Source of the DNA: Cyanobacteria bacterium UBA6446
Lineage (GTDB): Bacteria; Cyanobacteriota; Vampirovibrionia; Gastranaerophilales; Gastranaerophilaceae
Direction: 5' to 3'
DNA length: 64,000 bases
NCBI GenBank assembly: GCA_002438405.1
Contig: DJOE01000004.1
Coordinates: 1 to 64,000, forward strand
In this document: positions 35,565 through 43,371 of the stretch, in pieces
Layout of the letters: each line of letters begins with the position of its first letter
Numbering within the stretch: the first letter of the stretch is position 1
Position numbers and translations under genes: made by a program
Notes under the pieces: generated by a model
What the model was told of the DNA's origin: nothing
The model's database searches: none
The model's input: the letters and a program-made list of their open reading frames with translations, nothing else

Positions 35565-35939
35565 ATGAAGTATGGAATAATTCTTTTAGCATTTTTAATA
35601 TCGACACTTCCTGTGCAAGCCAAACATTTGCATTTAGAAAAAGAGTATCAAACTTGCTGGTGCAATGCACATAACGGCGTTATGGAATACAAACTTTCTG
35701 ATTACACCAGAGTTGATTGCCTAACATCGACTCATGCCATCGAATTTGACTTTGCACCAAAAGTATATGAAAGCATTGGCCAAGCTCTTTACTACGGATT
35801 AGAAACCTGTAAAAAAGCTGGAATTGTTCTCATTTTAGAAAACCCACAATCAGAACAAAAATATGTCAAACGACTTGAAAAAGTAGTAAAACAATACAAC
35901 ATTGACTATTGGCTTATGTATCCAAGTGATTTGGAATAA
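35565..35939 (+). CDS. Small secreted protein with PD-(D/E)XK-nuclease-like core
   Basis: A 124-aa protein beginning with a signal peptide (MKYGIILLAFLISTLPVQA). The mature part contains TRVDCLTSTHAIEFDFAPK and SIGQALYYGLETCKKAGIVLI. The spaced Asp (VDC), Glu (AIEFDF) and the following IGQALYY helix resemble small PD-(D/E)XK restriction-endonuclease-fold proteins. Whether it cuts nucleic acid is inference. It has a CWC pair near the N-terminus that might form a disulphide. No Shine-Dalgarno site is seen; TAAAAT (35552-35557) lies 7 nt before the ATG, again suggesting a leaderless mRNA. Confidence 0.6.
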   Translation: MKYGIILLAFLISTLPVQAKHLHLEKEYQTCWCNAHNGVMEYKLSDYTRVDCLTSTHAIEFDFAPKVYESIGQALYYGLETCKKAGIVLILENPQSEQKYVKRLEKVVKQYNIDYWLMYPSDLE

Positions 35940-36055
35940 CAAATATTACGTCTTAAAAAGAGAAAAATTATTATTTAAAGAATTAATAATCAAAAAAAAT
36001 ATTTTTGCTATATAATAAATTTGCCTCTATTAAAAAAAATTATAAAGGATAAATT

Positions 36056-36490
36056 ATGATTATTAATTTTTATACATACCCCAATAATTCATTAACTTTT
36101 ATTGCTAATGAAAAAACATTTATGATGCTTAAACCAGATGCTTACAAAAGGCACTTAGATAAAACGATACTTAATGCCCTTACCCAAGATAAAGATTTAA
36201 AAATTACAAAAGAATGGGAGGGAATTGCCCCTAGAGAAAAGGTAGAAAAGAATTGGGAAGACAAAAAAGGGAAAAACTTTTTTAAATCGTGGATGGATTT
36301 TATGACATCAGGAAAAATCAAAGCAATGATTGTTGAAGGCGATAATGCGATCAGCAAAGTTCTAGAATTCAAAAAGAAAATTCGTGCGAAATTTGCACCA
36401 AATGAAAAGAGAGAAAACCTAGTTCACAGCTCAGACGACCTCCAATCTGCAAATAAAGAAATCCATAATTTCTTTGACACAAAAATATAA
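36056..36490 (+). CDS. Divergent nucleoside-diphosphate-kinase-like protein
   Basis: A 144-aa protein whose residues ~19-142 align with NDP kinase: EKTFMMLKPDAYKRHL matches the ERTxxMIKPDGVxRGL start, KGKNFFKSWMDFMTSGKIKAM matches the FFPGLVEFMTSGPVVAM region, VEGDNAISKV follows, and NLVHSSDD matches the catalytic NxxHGSDS with His kept. The segment with the family's GATxPxxAxPGTIRGDF loop is missing and replaced by a short basic stretch (KKKIRAKFAPNEKR), so nucleotide binding is probably altered. The N-terminus MIINFYTYPNNSLTF is an added lineage-type leader. Ribosome site AAAGGAT. It may be a non-canonical enzyme or a binding protein. Confidence 0.75.
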   Translation: MIINFYTYPNNSLTFIANEKTFMMLKPDAYKRHLDKTILNALTQDKDLKITKEWEGIAPREKVEKNWEDKKGKNFFKSWMDFMTSGKIKAMIVEGDNAISKVLEFKKKIRAKFAPNEKRENLVHSSDDLQSANKEIHNFFDTKI

Positions 36491-36529
36491 ATTTGACTTG
36501 ATTTTAAGGTTTATAGATAAAAATAAAAT

Positions 36530-37063
36530 CTATAAAGATACTCCTTCTCGAAATCTCAAATTCATATTTTCATCAACATCAATATAATTTAATGTTTGTT
36601 CTACTGTTGACTGGTTAAATAACCATTGCAAATAAGACAAATCTTTGTACCTTTGATAATAGTGGTAGGCAAATGTTTTGCGCCAAGATGCAACCGAATA
36701 CTTATCCTGCACCCCTAATTGAATACAAATAGATTTAAAAGCATTAAACACAAAAATTCTATCTAATATATGACCTGCTTTACTTTTAAAAAGATATTCT
36801 TCATCATTAGTAATATCTTTAGCAATATTATTAATTAGTTCACAGATTTCTTCATGAAGAGGAATTATTTTATTTTTACCGAGATTTAGATATCTTTTAT
36901 TTTTTACATCTTTTACTTTTAAATTTAATAAATCTTTTAATTTCATTCCTGTATTAATAGAAAGTATAAATAATAAATAAACAAGATCTTGCTCTTTCTT
37001 TATCAACAAACCTTTCATTTTGTTTATCATCACTATATCTTTTATTGGGAAATTTGCATACAC
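36530..37063 (-). CDS. Degenerate, N-terminally truncated tyrosine recombinase
   Basis: The 177-aa frame covers only the catalytic domain of a phage-integrase/Xer-type recombinase: LFILSINTGMKLKDLLNLKV, KNKIIPLHEE, ASWRKTFAYHYYQRY and LFNQSTVEQTLNYID. The usual Arg-Lys-His-Arg-His-Tyr set reads Lys-Lys-Ala-Arg-Asn-Tyr, so the nucleophile Tyr remains but three catalytic positions are replaced. The N-terminal core-binding domain is absent; an in-frame stop lies six codons upstream of the GTG start and no ribosome site is seen. It is probably a decayed integrase, though FimB-type recombinases are naturally short. It lies near tRNA-Phe. Confidence 0.65.
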   Translation of the reverse strand: MYANFPIKDIVMINKMKGLLIKKEQDLVYLLFILSINTGMKLKDLLNLKVKDVKNKRYLNLGKNKIIPLHEEICELINNIAKDITNDEEYLFKSKAGHILDRIFVFNAFKSICIQLGVQDKYSVASWRKTFAYHYYQRYKDLSYLQWLFNQSTVEQTLNYIDVDENMNLRFREGVSL

Positions 37064-37185
37064 AATGAATTCAGCTTTCTAAAATACCTACTTCCATCAT
37101 TCACAACAAATAATAATTTCGTCATAAATAGAACTTAAGTTTTTAGATATTATAGATGATACAATACAATTAAAAAATTACCCAA

Positions 37186-37326
37186 ATGGCTAATAGAGAT
37201 AGCATTGCGTTAGTTTCAAATTCAATAAAAGACAATAATATCAATTTTTTGCTAAAAGTTCAAATACAGCAAAATAAAAATTTTGTTGTATTTATTCTTA
37301 GTATAATTTTTAGCATCAATGACTAA
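37186..37326 (+). CDS. Possible 46-aa membrane peptide (doubtful)
   Basis: A short frame with a C-terminal hydrophobic stretch (NFVVFILSIIFSIND) and no ribosome site, overlapping the 3' end region of the tauE remnant on the other strand. I list it only as a possibility within the decaying region. Confidence 0.2.
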   Translation: MANRDSIALVSNSIKDNNINFLLKVQIQQNKNFVVFILSIIFSIND

Positions 37327-37329
37327 AAA

Positions 37330-37932
37330 TTATTTGAAAACAACAATTAAACCCATGATAGCAGTAAGAATAATTATTATTGGAAGTAAAAATTTCTCTA
37401 GCTTTTCTTTACTAAATTTTGCTAAAAGGAATGGAGCTAAAAAGGCCCCAACAGAAGTACCTAATGAAAGCATAATCACCAGTCACCAATTGACATTACC
37501 CAATCCTAAATGCATTAAAAAGCCAACCGTTGAAATACCAATTAAAACAAAAACAGAAGTACCAACAATTTCTAAAGCTTCACAACCTAACGCAATTAAT
37601 CCGGCGACTACCGGAGTTGTACCACTAATACCAACTAATCCGGACATAACCCCACCTAGCAAGCCATAAAACATTGCTTTACAGAAGTAAGCAAAATTAT
37701 ATTTCTTATTAATAACTTCTTTTGTTTGTTTTTTAATTCTTTTATTTTTTATATGAGCAACAACCATTTGAACAGACAAAATAAGAAGTAAAGAGCCGGT
37801 TATTTTATTATAAAGATTTTCAGGAACAAAATCTGAACACAATGAACCAATAACTGCACCAATAATTGCACTAATCATCATAACAAATCCGACTTTAAAA
37901 TTAATATTGCCAGATTTCCAATGACTAACCAT
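37330..37932 (-). pseudogene. TauE/SafE-family anion exporter, disrupted
   Basis: The frame encodes the C-terminal three quarters of a TauE/SafE membrane transporter (MVSHWKSGNINFKVGFVMM, YGLLGGVMSGLVGISGTTPV, FVLIGISTVGFLMHLGLGNV). A TGA at 37483-37485 interrupts it, after which the same frame continues with family-like sequence (LSLGTSVGAFLAPFLLAKFS) to a TAA at 37330. The N-terminal ~60 residues with the first Gly-rich helix are also missing: in-frame homology extends about 11 codons above the first Met and then meets TAG. TGA serves as a normal stop elsewhere in the window, so this is a nonsense mutation, not recoding. Confidence 0.8.
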
Positions 37933-38033
37933 GCCAATTGTAGTTGCTGGAATAATTTTTACCCAAGAAGTCTATAAAAAATCATATAATTGGTAATAAT
38001 ATTAATGAAATAAAACTTTCCTCATATAAAACT

Positions 38034-38062
38034 AAAAAAGAACCTTGATAGGTTCTTTTAAA
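38034..38062 (-). terminator. Terminator after tRNA-Phe
   Basis: AAAAGAACC / GGTTCTTTT stem with a 6-nt loop; the T-run is on the minus strand, directly downstream of the tRNA. Confidence 0.8.
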
Positions 38063-38064
38063 AA

Positions 38065-38140
38065 TGGTGCCGCAACTCGGAATTGAACCAAGGACACAGG
38101 GATTTTCAGTCCCTTGCTCTACCAACTGAGCTATTGCGGC
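38065..38140 (-). tRNA. tRNA-Phe (anticodon GAA)
   Basis: A full cloverleaf on the minus strand: acceptor GCCGCAA/TTGCGGC, D stem GCTC/GAGC, anticodon stem GGGA..TCCC with loop CTGAAAA, T loop TTCAATT. The 3' CCA is encoded (38065-38067), unlike the three other tRNAs in the window. Confidence 0.96.
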
Positions 38141-38181
38141 TAATCTATTTAATTTTCAAACCGATATCGGCTACGTCTTTT

Positions 38182-38209
38182 ATTGTACTTGCTAAAGATT
38201 TAAAGTCAA
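38182..38209 (-). promoter_or_regulatory. Promoter of tRNA-Phe
   Basis: On the minus strand TTGACT (38204-38209), 16-nt spacer, TACAAT (38182-38187). A perfect palindrome CCGATATCGG (38161-38170) lies in the transcribed leader. Confidence 0.6.
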
Positions 38210-38237
38210 CAACTTTTTCTTATTTTAACAAAATACC

Positions 38238-38426
38238 TTACCAATGATGTTCAAATACCAACCAAAAGATTATAAGATAGGCAAACCCACAGAATATCAA
38301 TTCTGACCTGCGAATTTTTCTATGAGTTGAATGAATATGAAATGTATGTTCACCTGCAAAACATAAAATGGTGAACAATACACACACACCAACAAAAGCC
38401 ATGCATTTTATTAAAAAGATATACAT
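38238..38426 (-). CDS. Small two-helix membrane protein, 62 aa
   Basis: Not recognised. Two hydrophobic segments (FLIKCMAFVGVCVLFTILCF and ELIFCGFAYLIIFWLVFEHH) are separated by a His/Arg-rich loop (HTFHIHSTHRKIRR). It begins 9 nt after the infC stop on the same strand, so it is likely the second gene of the infC transcript, in the place where many bacteria have rpmI-rplT. Confidence 0.55.
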   Translation of the reverse strand: MYIFLIKCMAFVGVCVLFTILCFAGEHTFHIHSTHRKIRRSELIFCGFAYLIIFWLVFEHHW

Positions 38427-38435
38427 AACAAAAAT

Positions 38436-38975
38436 CTACGATTGAGCTGACAAATACAAAGTTACGTTTCTACCCTCTAATTGAGGTTTCTTTTCTATTT
38501 GAACAGAATCATTTTCTAAATCTTTAATAAATCTGTTCGCTAATTCAAATGCTAAATTTGAATGTTGCATTTCACGACCTCTCAACATAACAACAATTTT
38601 AACTTTGTTACCTTGAGAAATAAATTTTCTAACACTCTTCAAACGAACTTCATAATCATGAGTATCAATTTTATATCTAACTTTTACTTCTTTAACTTCA
38701 ACGATATGTTGTTTTTTCTTAGCTTCTTTTGCTTTTTTAGCTAATTCGTATTTATACTTTCCATAATCTAAGATTTTAGCTACTGGAGGAGCTTGATTTG
38801 GACTAATCAATACTAAATCTAAATCTGCATCTTCTGCCATTTGTAGGGCTTGTGATGTTGGAACTATTCCATGATTTTCACCATTATGGTCAATTAATCT
38901 TACTTCTTTTGAACGAATACGTTCATTCATTATTGTTTTATCCCTATCCCTTGAGGATCTAGTATCGTTAGCTAT
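38436..38975 (-). CDS. infC: Translation initiation factor IF-3, probable AUA start
   Basis: IF-3 binds the 30S subunit and checks start-codon/initiator-tRNA pairing. Both domains are present: ERIRSKEVRLIDHNGENHGI and ILDYGKYKYELAKKAKEAKK, then VKEVKVRYKIDTHDYEVRLK and MLRGREMQHSNLAFE. An ATG at 38930 gives 164 aa. However, the frame is open 15 codons further to an ATA (38973-38975) with a strong AGGAG 8 nt upstream, and the added residues (RSSRDRDKTI) resemble the usual IF-3 N-terminus. Known infC genes often use rare starts (AUU/AUA/AUC) for autocontrol. The 12-mer GATAAAACAATA precedes or spans both candidate starts. Confidence 0.93.
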   Translation of the reverse strand: MANDTRSSRDRDKTIMNERIRSKEVRLIDHNGENHGIVPTSQALQMAEDADLDLVLISPNQAPPVAKILDYGKYKYELAKKAKEAKKKQHIVEVKEVKVRYKIDTHDYEVRLKSVRKFISQGNKVKIVVMLRGREMQHSNLAFELANRFIKDLENDSVQIEKKPQLEGRNVTLYLSAQS

Positions 38976-39228
38976 TGTTTTATCTCCTATATTAAAGTAC
39001 TACTACGAGTCTTATATTATCACAAAAATGAAAAATATACCATAGCCTGAATCTATTCCTTTATTAAGAATTGTAACATGGTAAAAACACCTAAAAATCG
39101 GACTTTTAGATTTTTATATAAAAAAAAGCAAAAAGAATTTTAAAGTTTTCAAAAAATAAACCGATATAAAATTTGTCAAGGATAAAGAAACTAAATAGCA
39201 AAACAGATTAAATAAGGAGTATTAAAGT

Positions 39229-39369
39229 ATGGAAACAAAACAGGCTGAAGAAATGATGAACACTATGGATATTGAAGACCAATATTCAAAGGTTGATGTA
39301 TCCATTCCACTTCAAAACCTATTTGACGAATGTTTGAATTTTATTTCTATAGAAAATTTTAATATTTAA
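39229..39369 (+). CDS. Small acidic protein, 46 aa
   Basis: A short frame with a strong ribosome site (TAAGGAG, 9 nt before the ATG) and a perfect terminator 28 nt after the stop. The product is acidic and soluble (METKQAEEMMNTMDIEDQYS...), ending NFISIENFNI. No family is recognised. The expression signals are the main support. Confidence 0.6.
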   Translation: METKQAEEMMNTMDIEDQYSKVDVSIPLQNLFDECLNFISIENFNI

Positions 39370-39396
39370 ACATAGCCTGAAAGATTTTTTCATTGT

Positions 39397-39428
39397 AAAG
39401 AGTAAGATGATTATCTTACTCTTTTTGT
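39397..39428 (+). terminator. Terminator after the 46-aa gene
   Basis: Perfect 12-bp stem AAAGAGTAAGAT / ATCTTACTCTTT, GATT loop, T-rich tail. Confidence 0.9.
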
Positions 39429-39460
39429 TTTATATAACAGATTTTAACAATTAACCGCTC

Positions 39461-39472
39461 GTGTATATACAC
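39461..39472. promoter_or_regulatory. 12-bp perfect palindrome upstream of the TPR lipoprotein
   Basis: GTGTATATACAC centred ~51 nt before the start codon, near the expected -35 region; a candidate operator. Confidence 0.35.
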
Positions 39473-39516
39473 AAAACAAATATTGTAATAAAATATGTTC
39501 TGAGAAGGGAGCAAAC

Positions 39517-41670
39517 ATGAAGAAATCATTAGCAATGATTGCAAAACTTTCATTGATACTTTGCCTATTAAACGGTTGTGCATTTGCAGATTTTAGAGAG
39601 CATTACGATCTTGGTCAAAATTATTTATCTAATTATCAATACTCTAGTGCGATAACAGAATTCAGAAGCGCAATGAGAATAAATTATCTTGATACCTCTG
39701 CAAGAATCGGTTTAATAAATTCATACCTTTCAAGAGGTACAGATTATGCAAACAAAGATAAAAATTGGAGTAAAGCAGCTGATGATTATAGAAGTGCATT
39801 ATTTTATTTAATGTACTATCCCAATGTAAGCTCTGTTCAAAATTCAGCCCAAGCAATTAACCAAGTAACAAATAACTTAGAACGTTGCTTAGATGAAATT
39901 AAATATGATAGAACACCGCAACACAGATTTGACACAGCTAAAAGGCTAAGAGCAGAGGGAAATTTTCCGGCTGCTGCTTACGAATTCAACCAAGCATTAG
40001 GAAGCAAAAACTTGCAAAAAAGCAGTTTTGAACAAATTGGTGATATCATGAAACTTTTAGGGAATGAACCAAAGGCTGCAGACTATTATAAAAAAGCCGT
40101 TGCTGTTGGTCCTACGGACTTAAATTTAAGATTAACCTATGCAAAAATTCTTGATAATACAGGACAAAGTGATGATGCTCTAAAAGAATATAGCTATGTT
40201 CTTGATAAATCAACTTCCGACAACAAAGATATTTTATATACTCTAGAAAGAACATTTAAGAAAAAGTTACAAGATTCTCCAAATAACGGGAATTTAAATG
40301 CAAATTTAGGAGCTGTTCTTCAAAAAGAAGGAAACCTCGACGAAGCTTTAACATACTACAAACAAGCCGAAACACTAGACCCAACAAATATCAATACTAG
40401 AATTAATGTTGGAACTTTGTATCAACAAAAAGAAGATTACAGAACGGCTATCAAAGCTTATGAATCAGTGTTGATATTATATCCTGATAATATCAATGCT
40501 AACTTATATAGAGCGCAATGCTATGACAAATTAGGGGAAGCTAAAACTGCACAAGAGGGTTATAAGAAAGTCTTAGCACTTGATCCCAATAATAGTTACA
40601 TAAAAGCACAAATGGTTGACAATGTTAAGAAAACAATGACACCTCAACAATTTGTCGATTATGTAAATACAAATCTTGCTAATTCAAACCCATCAGATAT
40701 TTTATATGATTATGCAATAGAATTACACAAAGACGGAAAAATCGACAATGCCGTATATATGTATAAAGAAGCAATCAAAGCATCTAATAGCAATAATGCG
40801 GAAATGTTTGTTAACCTAGCTTTAGCCCAAGCTCAAGGAAATGATTTTGACAGTGCTATTTCAACACTTCAAACCGCTCAAACAAAATTTCCAAAAGATA
40901 CATCTATCACAACAACAGCCAAAAATATTGCAGATATGAAATCAGACAACTTAATGGCTAAAGCATCAGAATTTTATAAAAACAAGGATTACCAAAAAGC
41001 CGCAGATACCTATATTTCTGTAATCCCTGCCACCGCAGATTCTATGATTGGGGCTGCAACATCTTTTGAAGAACTTGGAGATAAAGACAAAGCCTTAGTA
41101 TATTATCAAAAAGCTTTTGAATTAAAACCAACAGATTCTGATATTGCATACTATATCGCATCTATCTATGGAGAAAAAGAAGATTTTGATAATGCGAAAG
41201 TATATTTACAAAAATCAATTGCTTTAAACAAAAATAATACTCAAGCACAAGAATTCTTGGCTTCAATTGAAGAATCAGATAGAGCAAACCTCTTAAATGA
41301 TGCAATTTCTCTATATGATGAAAATAAAATGGACGAAAGTTTTGCAAAATTCAATGAACTTTTGACACAAGACCCGCAAAATTCATACGCACTTTATTAT
41401 CGTGGTATGATATATGATACAAAGGAAAAAAGAAACGAAGCAATTGCAGATTTGAAAAAAGCATACAGCTTGAACAAAGATTTTACTATTTGTAATTATT
41501 TAATTGCATCAGACTATGATGCTTTAGGCAAATACAAAGATGCATATAACTATTACACCTCTTATGCAAACTCACAAGCTGAAGATGATGAATATAAACA
41601 ATATGCAAAAGCTCGTGCAGAAGAATTAAAACAATATGCAACAACAACCACTTCAACAACAAAAAAATAA
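39517..41670 (+). CDS. TPR lipoprotein, 717 aa
   Basis: The N-terminus MKKSLAMIAKLSLILCLLNGC ends in a lipobox (LLNGC), so it is exported, cut before Cys-21 and lipidated. The rest is about 18 TPR units in two blocks with a helical bridge (~residues 330-400). It probably acts as a periplasm-facing or outer-membrane scaffold. The next gene, dus, starts 35 nt inside its 3' end. It is the first gene of a co-oriented block that leads into the TonB/ExbBD cluster, which suggests envelope work. Ribosome site AAGGGAG 6 nt upstream. Confidence 0.9.
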   Translation: MKKSLAMIAKLSLILCLLNGCAFADFREHYDLGQNYLSNYQYSSAITEFRSAMRINYLDTSARIGLINSYLSRGTDYANKDKNWSKAADDYRSALFYLMYYPNVSSVQNSAQAINQVTNNLERCLDEIKYDRTPQHRFDTAKRLRAEGNFPAAAYEFNQALGSKNLQKSSFEQIGDIMKLLGNEPKAADYYKKAVAVGPTDLNLRLTYAKILDNTGQSDDALKEYSYVLDKSTSDNKDILYTLERTFKKKLQDSPNNGNLNANLGAVLQKEGNLDEALTYYKQAETLDPTNINTRINVGTLYQQKEDYRTAIKAYESVLILYPDNINANLYRAQCYDKLGEAKTAQEGYKKVLALDPNNSYIKAQMVDNVKKTMTPQQFVDYVNTNLANSNPSDILYDYAIELHKDGKIDNAVYMYKEAIKASNSNNAEMFVNLALAQAQGNDFDSAISTLQTAQTKFPKDTSITTTAKNIADMKSDNLMAKASEFYKNKDYQKAADTYISVIPATADSMIGAATSFEELGDKDKALVYYQKAFELKPTDSDIAYYIASIYGEKEDFDNAKVYLQKSIALNKNNTQAQEFLASIEESDRANLLNDAISLYDENKMDESFAKFNELLTQDPQNSYALYYRGMIYDTKEKRNEAIADLKKAYSLNKDFTICNYLIASDYDALGKYKDAYNYYTSYANSQAEDDEYKQYAKARAEELKQYATTTTSTTKK

Positions 41671-42631
41671 AGTAGCAGAATTGATAAAAAGCAAGGTTTC
41701 ACTTGCTCCAATGGCTGGAATTACAGATTACGTTTTAAGATCACTCGTTCGAAAATATTCGAAAGAGTGTCTTTTAACAACCGAAATGATTAGTTCTGAA
41801 TTTTTAGCACAAAATGTTGAAACCGAAATAACAAAACTTGATGAAAATCATCACCCGATTGTATATCAAATTTGCGGACATAAACCACATTTAATGAAAT
41901 ATTCTGCTGAAATTCTAACACAATTTGCAGATATGATTGACATAAATATGGGTTGTCCGGTTAATAAGGTTGTTAAAGGACAAGACGGTTCAGCATTGAT
42001 GAGAAATCCAAGACTTGCAATGGATTTAGTAAGAGCGGTTAAAGAAGGAACGAATAAACCTGTTAGTGTAAAATTTAGGCTCGGATATACCGCTGACGAG
42101 ATAAATTATGTTGAATTTGGACAACAAATGCAAGAAGCAGGAGCGGAATTCATAACACTTCATGCCAGAACTCGCTCCCAGTTTTATGCAGGACATGCAG
42201 ATTGGAAAAAAATTAAAGAACTTAAACATAATGTTGATATTCCGGTATTTGCGAACGGCGATATCATATCCATTGAAACGGCTGAAGAAGCCCTTACCCA
42301 AAGTGAAGCTGACGGAGTTGCAATCGGACGAGGAGTTTTAGGCGACCCAACTTTAATTCATAGAGTCGCTCATTATTTTAAAACAGGTGAAAAAATTCCA
42401 ACTCCAACTCTTGAAGAAAAACTTGATATGATGAAAACACACCTTGATGAAGAAATTAAACTCAGAGGAGAAAAGGTTGCAATTAAATTCTTCCGCAAAT
42501 TTTATCCTTACTATATTGCAGGGATAAGAAATGCATCAAAAATTCGTGGAGTTCTTGTACTTGAAGAAGATTACAATAAAATTCTTGAATACATTAATTA
42601 TATAAAGAAAGAAAATGAAATTTGCGTGTAA
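41636..42631 (+). CDS. dus: tRNA-dihydrouridine synthase (DusB-like)
   Basis: An FMN enzyme that reduces specific uridines in the tRNA D-loop. It has the TIM-barrel FMN motifs SLAPMAGITDYVLR, IDINMGCPVNKVVKGQDGSALM (catalytic Cys in GCP), VSVKFRLGY, FITLHARTRSQFYAGHADW, VFANGDI and GVAIGRGVLGDP. At 331 aa the size is typical. The first ~14 residues are encoded within the upstream gene's 3' end (PLQQQ), so a downstream TTG start near residue 16 is possible. Confidence 0.95.
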   Translation: MQQQPLQQQKNKVAELIKSKVSLAPMAGITDYVLRSLVRKYSKECLLTTEMISSEFLAQNVETEITKLDENHHPIVYQICGHKPHLMKYSAEILTQFADMIDINMGCPVNKVVKGQDGSALMRNPRLAMDLVRAVKEGTNKPVSVKFRLGYTADEINYVEFGQQMQEAGAEFITLHARTRSQFYAGHADWKKIKELKHNVDIPVFANGDIISIETAEEALTQSEADGVAIGRGVLGDPTLIHRVAHYFKTGEKIPTPTLEEKLDMMKTHLDEEIKLRGEKVAIKFFRKFYPYYIAGIRNASKIRGVLVLEEDYNKILEYINYIKKENEICV

Positions 42632-42635
42632 GCTC

Positions 42636-42663
42636 TTGAATTCTCTGAAAAAATTGTTATAAT
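42636..42663 (+). promoter_or_regulatory. Promoter with -10 ending 7 nt before the start codon
   Basis: TTGAAT (42636-42641), 16-nt spacer, TATAAT (42658-42663). The ATG at 42671 lies where transcription should begin. Confidence 0.65.
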
Positions 42664-42670
42664 AACACGT

Positions 42671-43291
42671 ATGAGAATAATGCTTGCAATACTTTCAATA
42701 ATTTTTACCCTTGTAACAGTTCAACTGCCGAACTTTGCAGAAGAAACTCTTCAAAATGTTCAGTTAAATATGAGAGGTTATGACGAAATAACATTACCAC
42801 AAGGGACTTTTATTCCGGTATTAAATACTCAAGAGATTTCAACAGAAACTTGTCCTGAGGGATATAAAGTTAAATTCATTGCAACAAATGATTTGTTTAT
42901 GTATGAAACCAATATTATTCCTCGAGATACAGAATTTTACGGATATATCGAAAAAATAAACGAACCAATTATCGGAACAAATGCATCTATGCGAATTAAA
43001 ATTACAAAACTCGTAATGAAAGATGGTTTTGAAATACCAATAAAAGGTTATATTTATTCTTCAAATGGAAACTTAATCGGAGGAGAACTAACCCCGCCAT
43101 CTGAATGGGTTAAAATGCCTCATTATCAAAGTAAATATCAAGGAATATCTTGGAATCACAGAGCTGCAACACTTCAAGTTCGCCCTGGAGGGAAACGATC
43201 TATGGGACAAGCAACCAAAATTCCGGCAGGCGATCAACAGATTATTATATTAACTGCTCCTGCATCTATTACACATACCTTAACAGATTAG
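42671..43291 (+). CDS. Exported protein of unknown function, 206 aa
   Basis: A signal peptide (MRIMLAILSIIFTLVTVQLP) is followed by a beta-rich domain: PQGTFIPVLNTQEIST, YETNIIPRDTEFYGYIEKIN, MRIKITKLVMKDGFEIPIKG, and a C-terminal IPAGDQQIIILTAP. The pattern of a settable value, a minimum threshold and a residual barrel resembles the next protein and the VirB10/TrbI-type periplasmic domain. It precedes that protein in the TonB/ExbBD block. No ribosome site; probably leaderless. Confidence 0.7.
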   Translation: MRIMLAILSIIFTLVTVQLPNFAEETLQNVQLNMRGYDEITLPQGTFIPVLNTQEISTETCPEGYKVKFIATNDLFMYETNIIPRDTEFYGYIEKINEPIIGTNASMRIKITKLVMKDGFEIPIKGYIYSSNGNLIGGELTPPSEWVKMPHYQSKYQGISWNHRAATLQVRPGGKRSMGQATKIPAGDQQIIILTAPASITHTLTD

Positions 43292-43371
43292 CCATTAATA
43301 AATTGACAAAATATTTAAATGAGATAAAATAGTTAAATAGAAGAATTATGTTTTAGGGAGGAGAGTATCCA

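Noticed and set aside
36510..36536. Terminator between the NDPK-like gene and the integrase
   Set aside because: A 9-bp AT-only inverted repeat without a useful T-run; too weak to call.
37483..37485. Possible recoding of TGA within the TauE gene
   Set aside because: TGA is a normal stop for the XRE gene at 22253-22255, and the N-terminus is also lost, so a nonsense mutation is simpler.
37319..37669. 116-aa Pro/Thr-rich frame on the plus strand
   Set aside because: Antisense shadow of the disrupted tauE gene; the minus-strand reading has clear TauE/SafE features.
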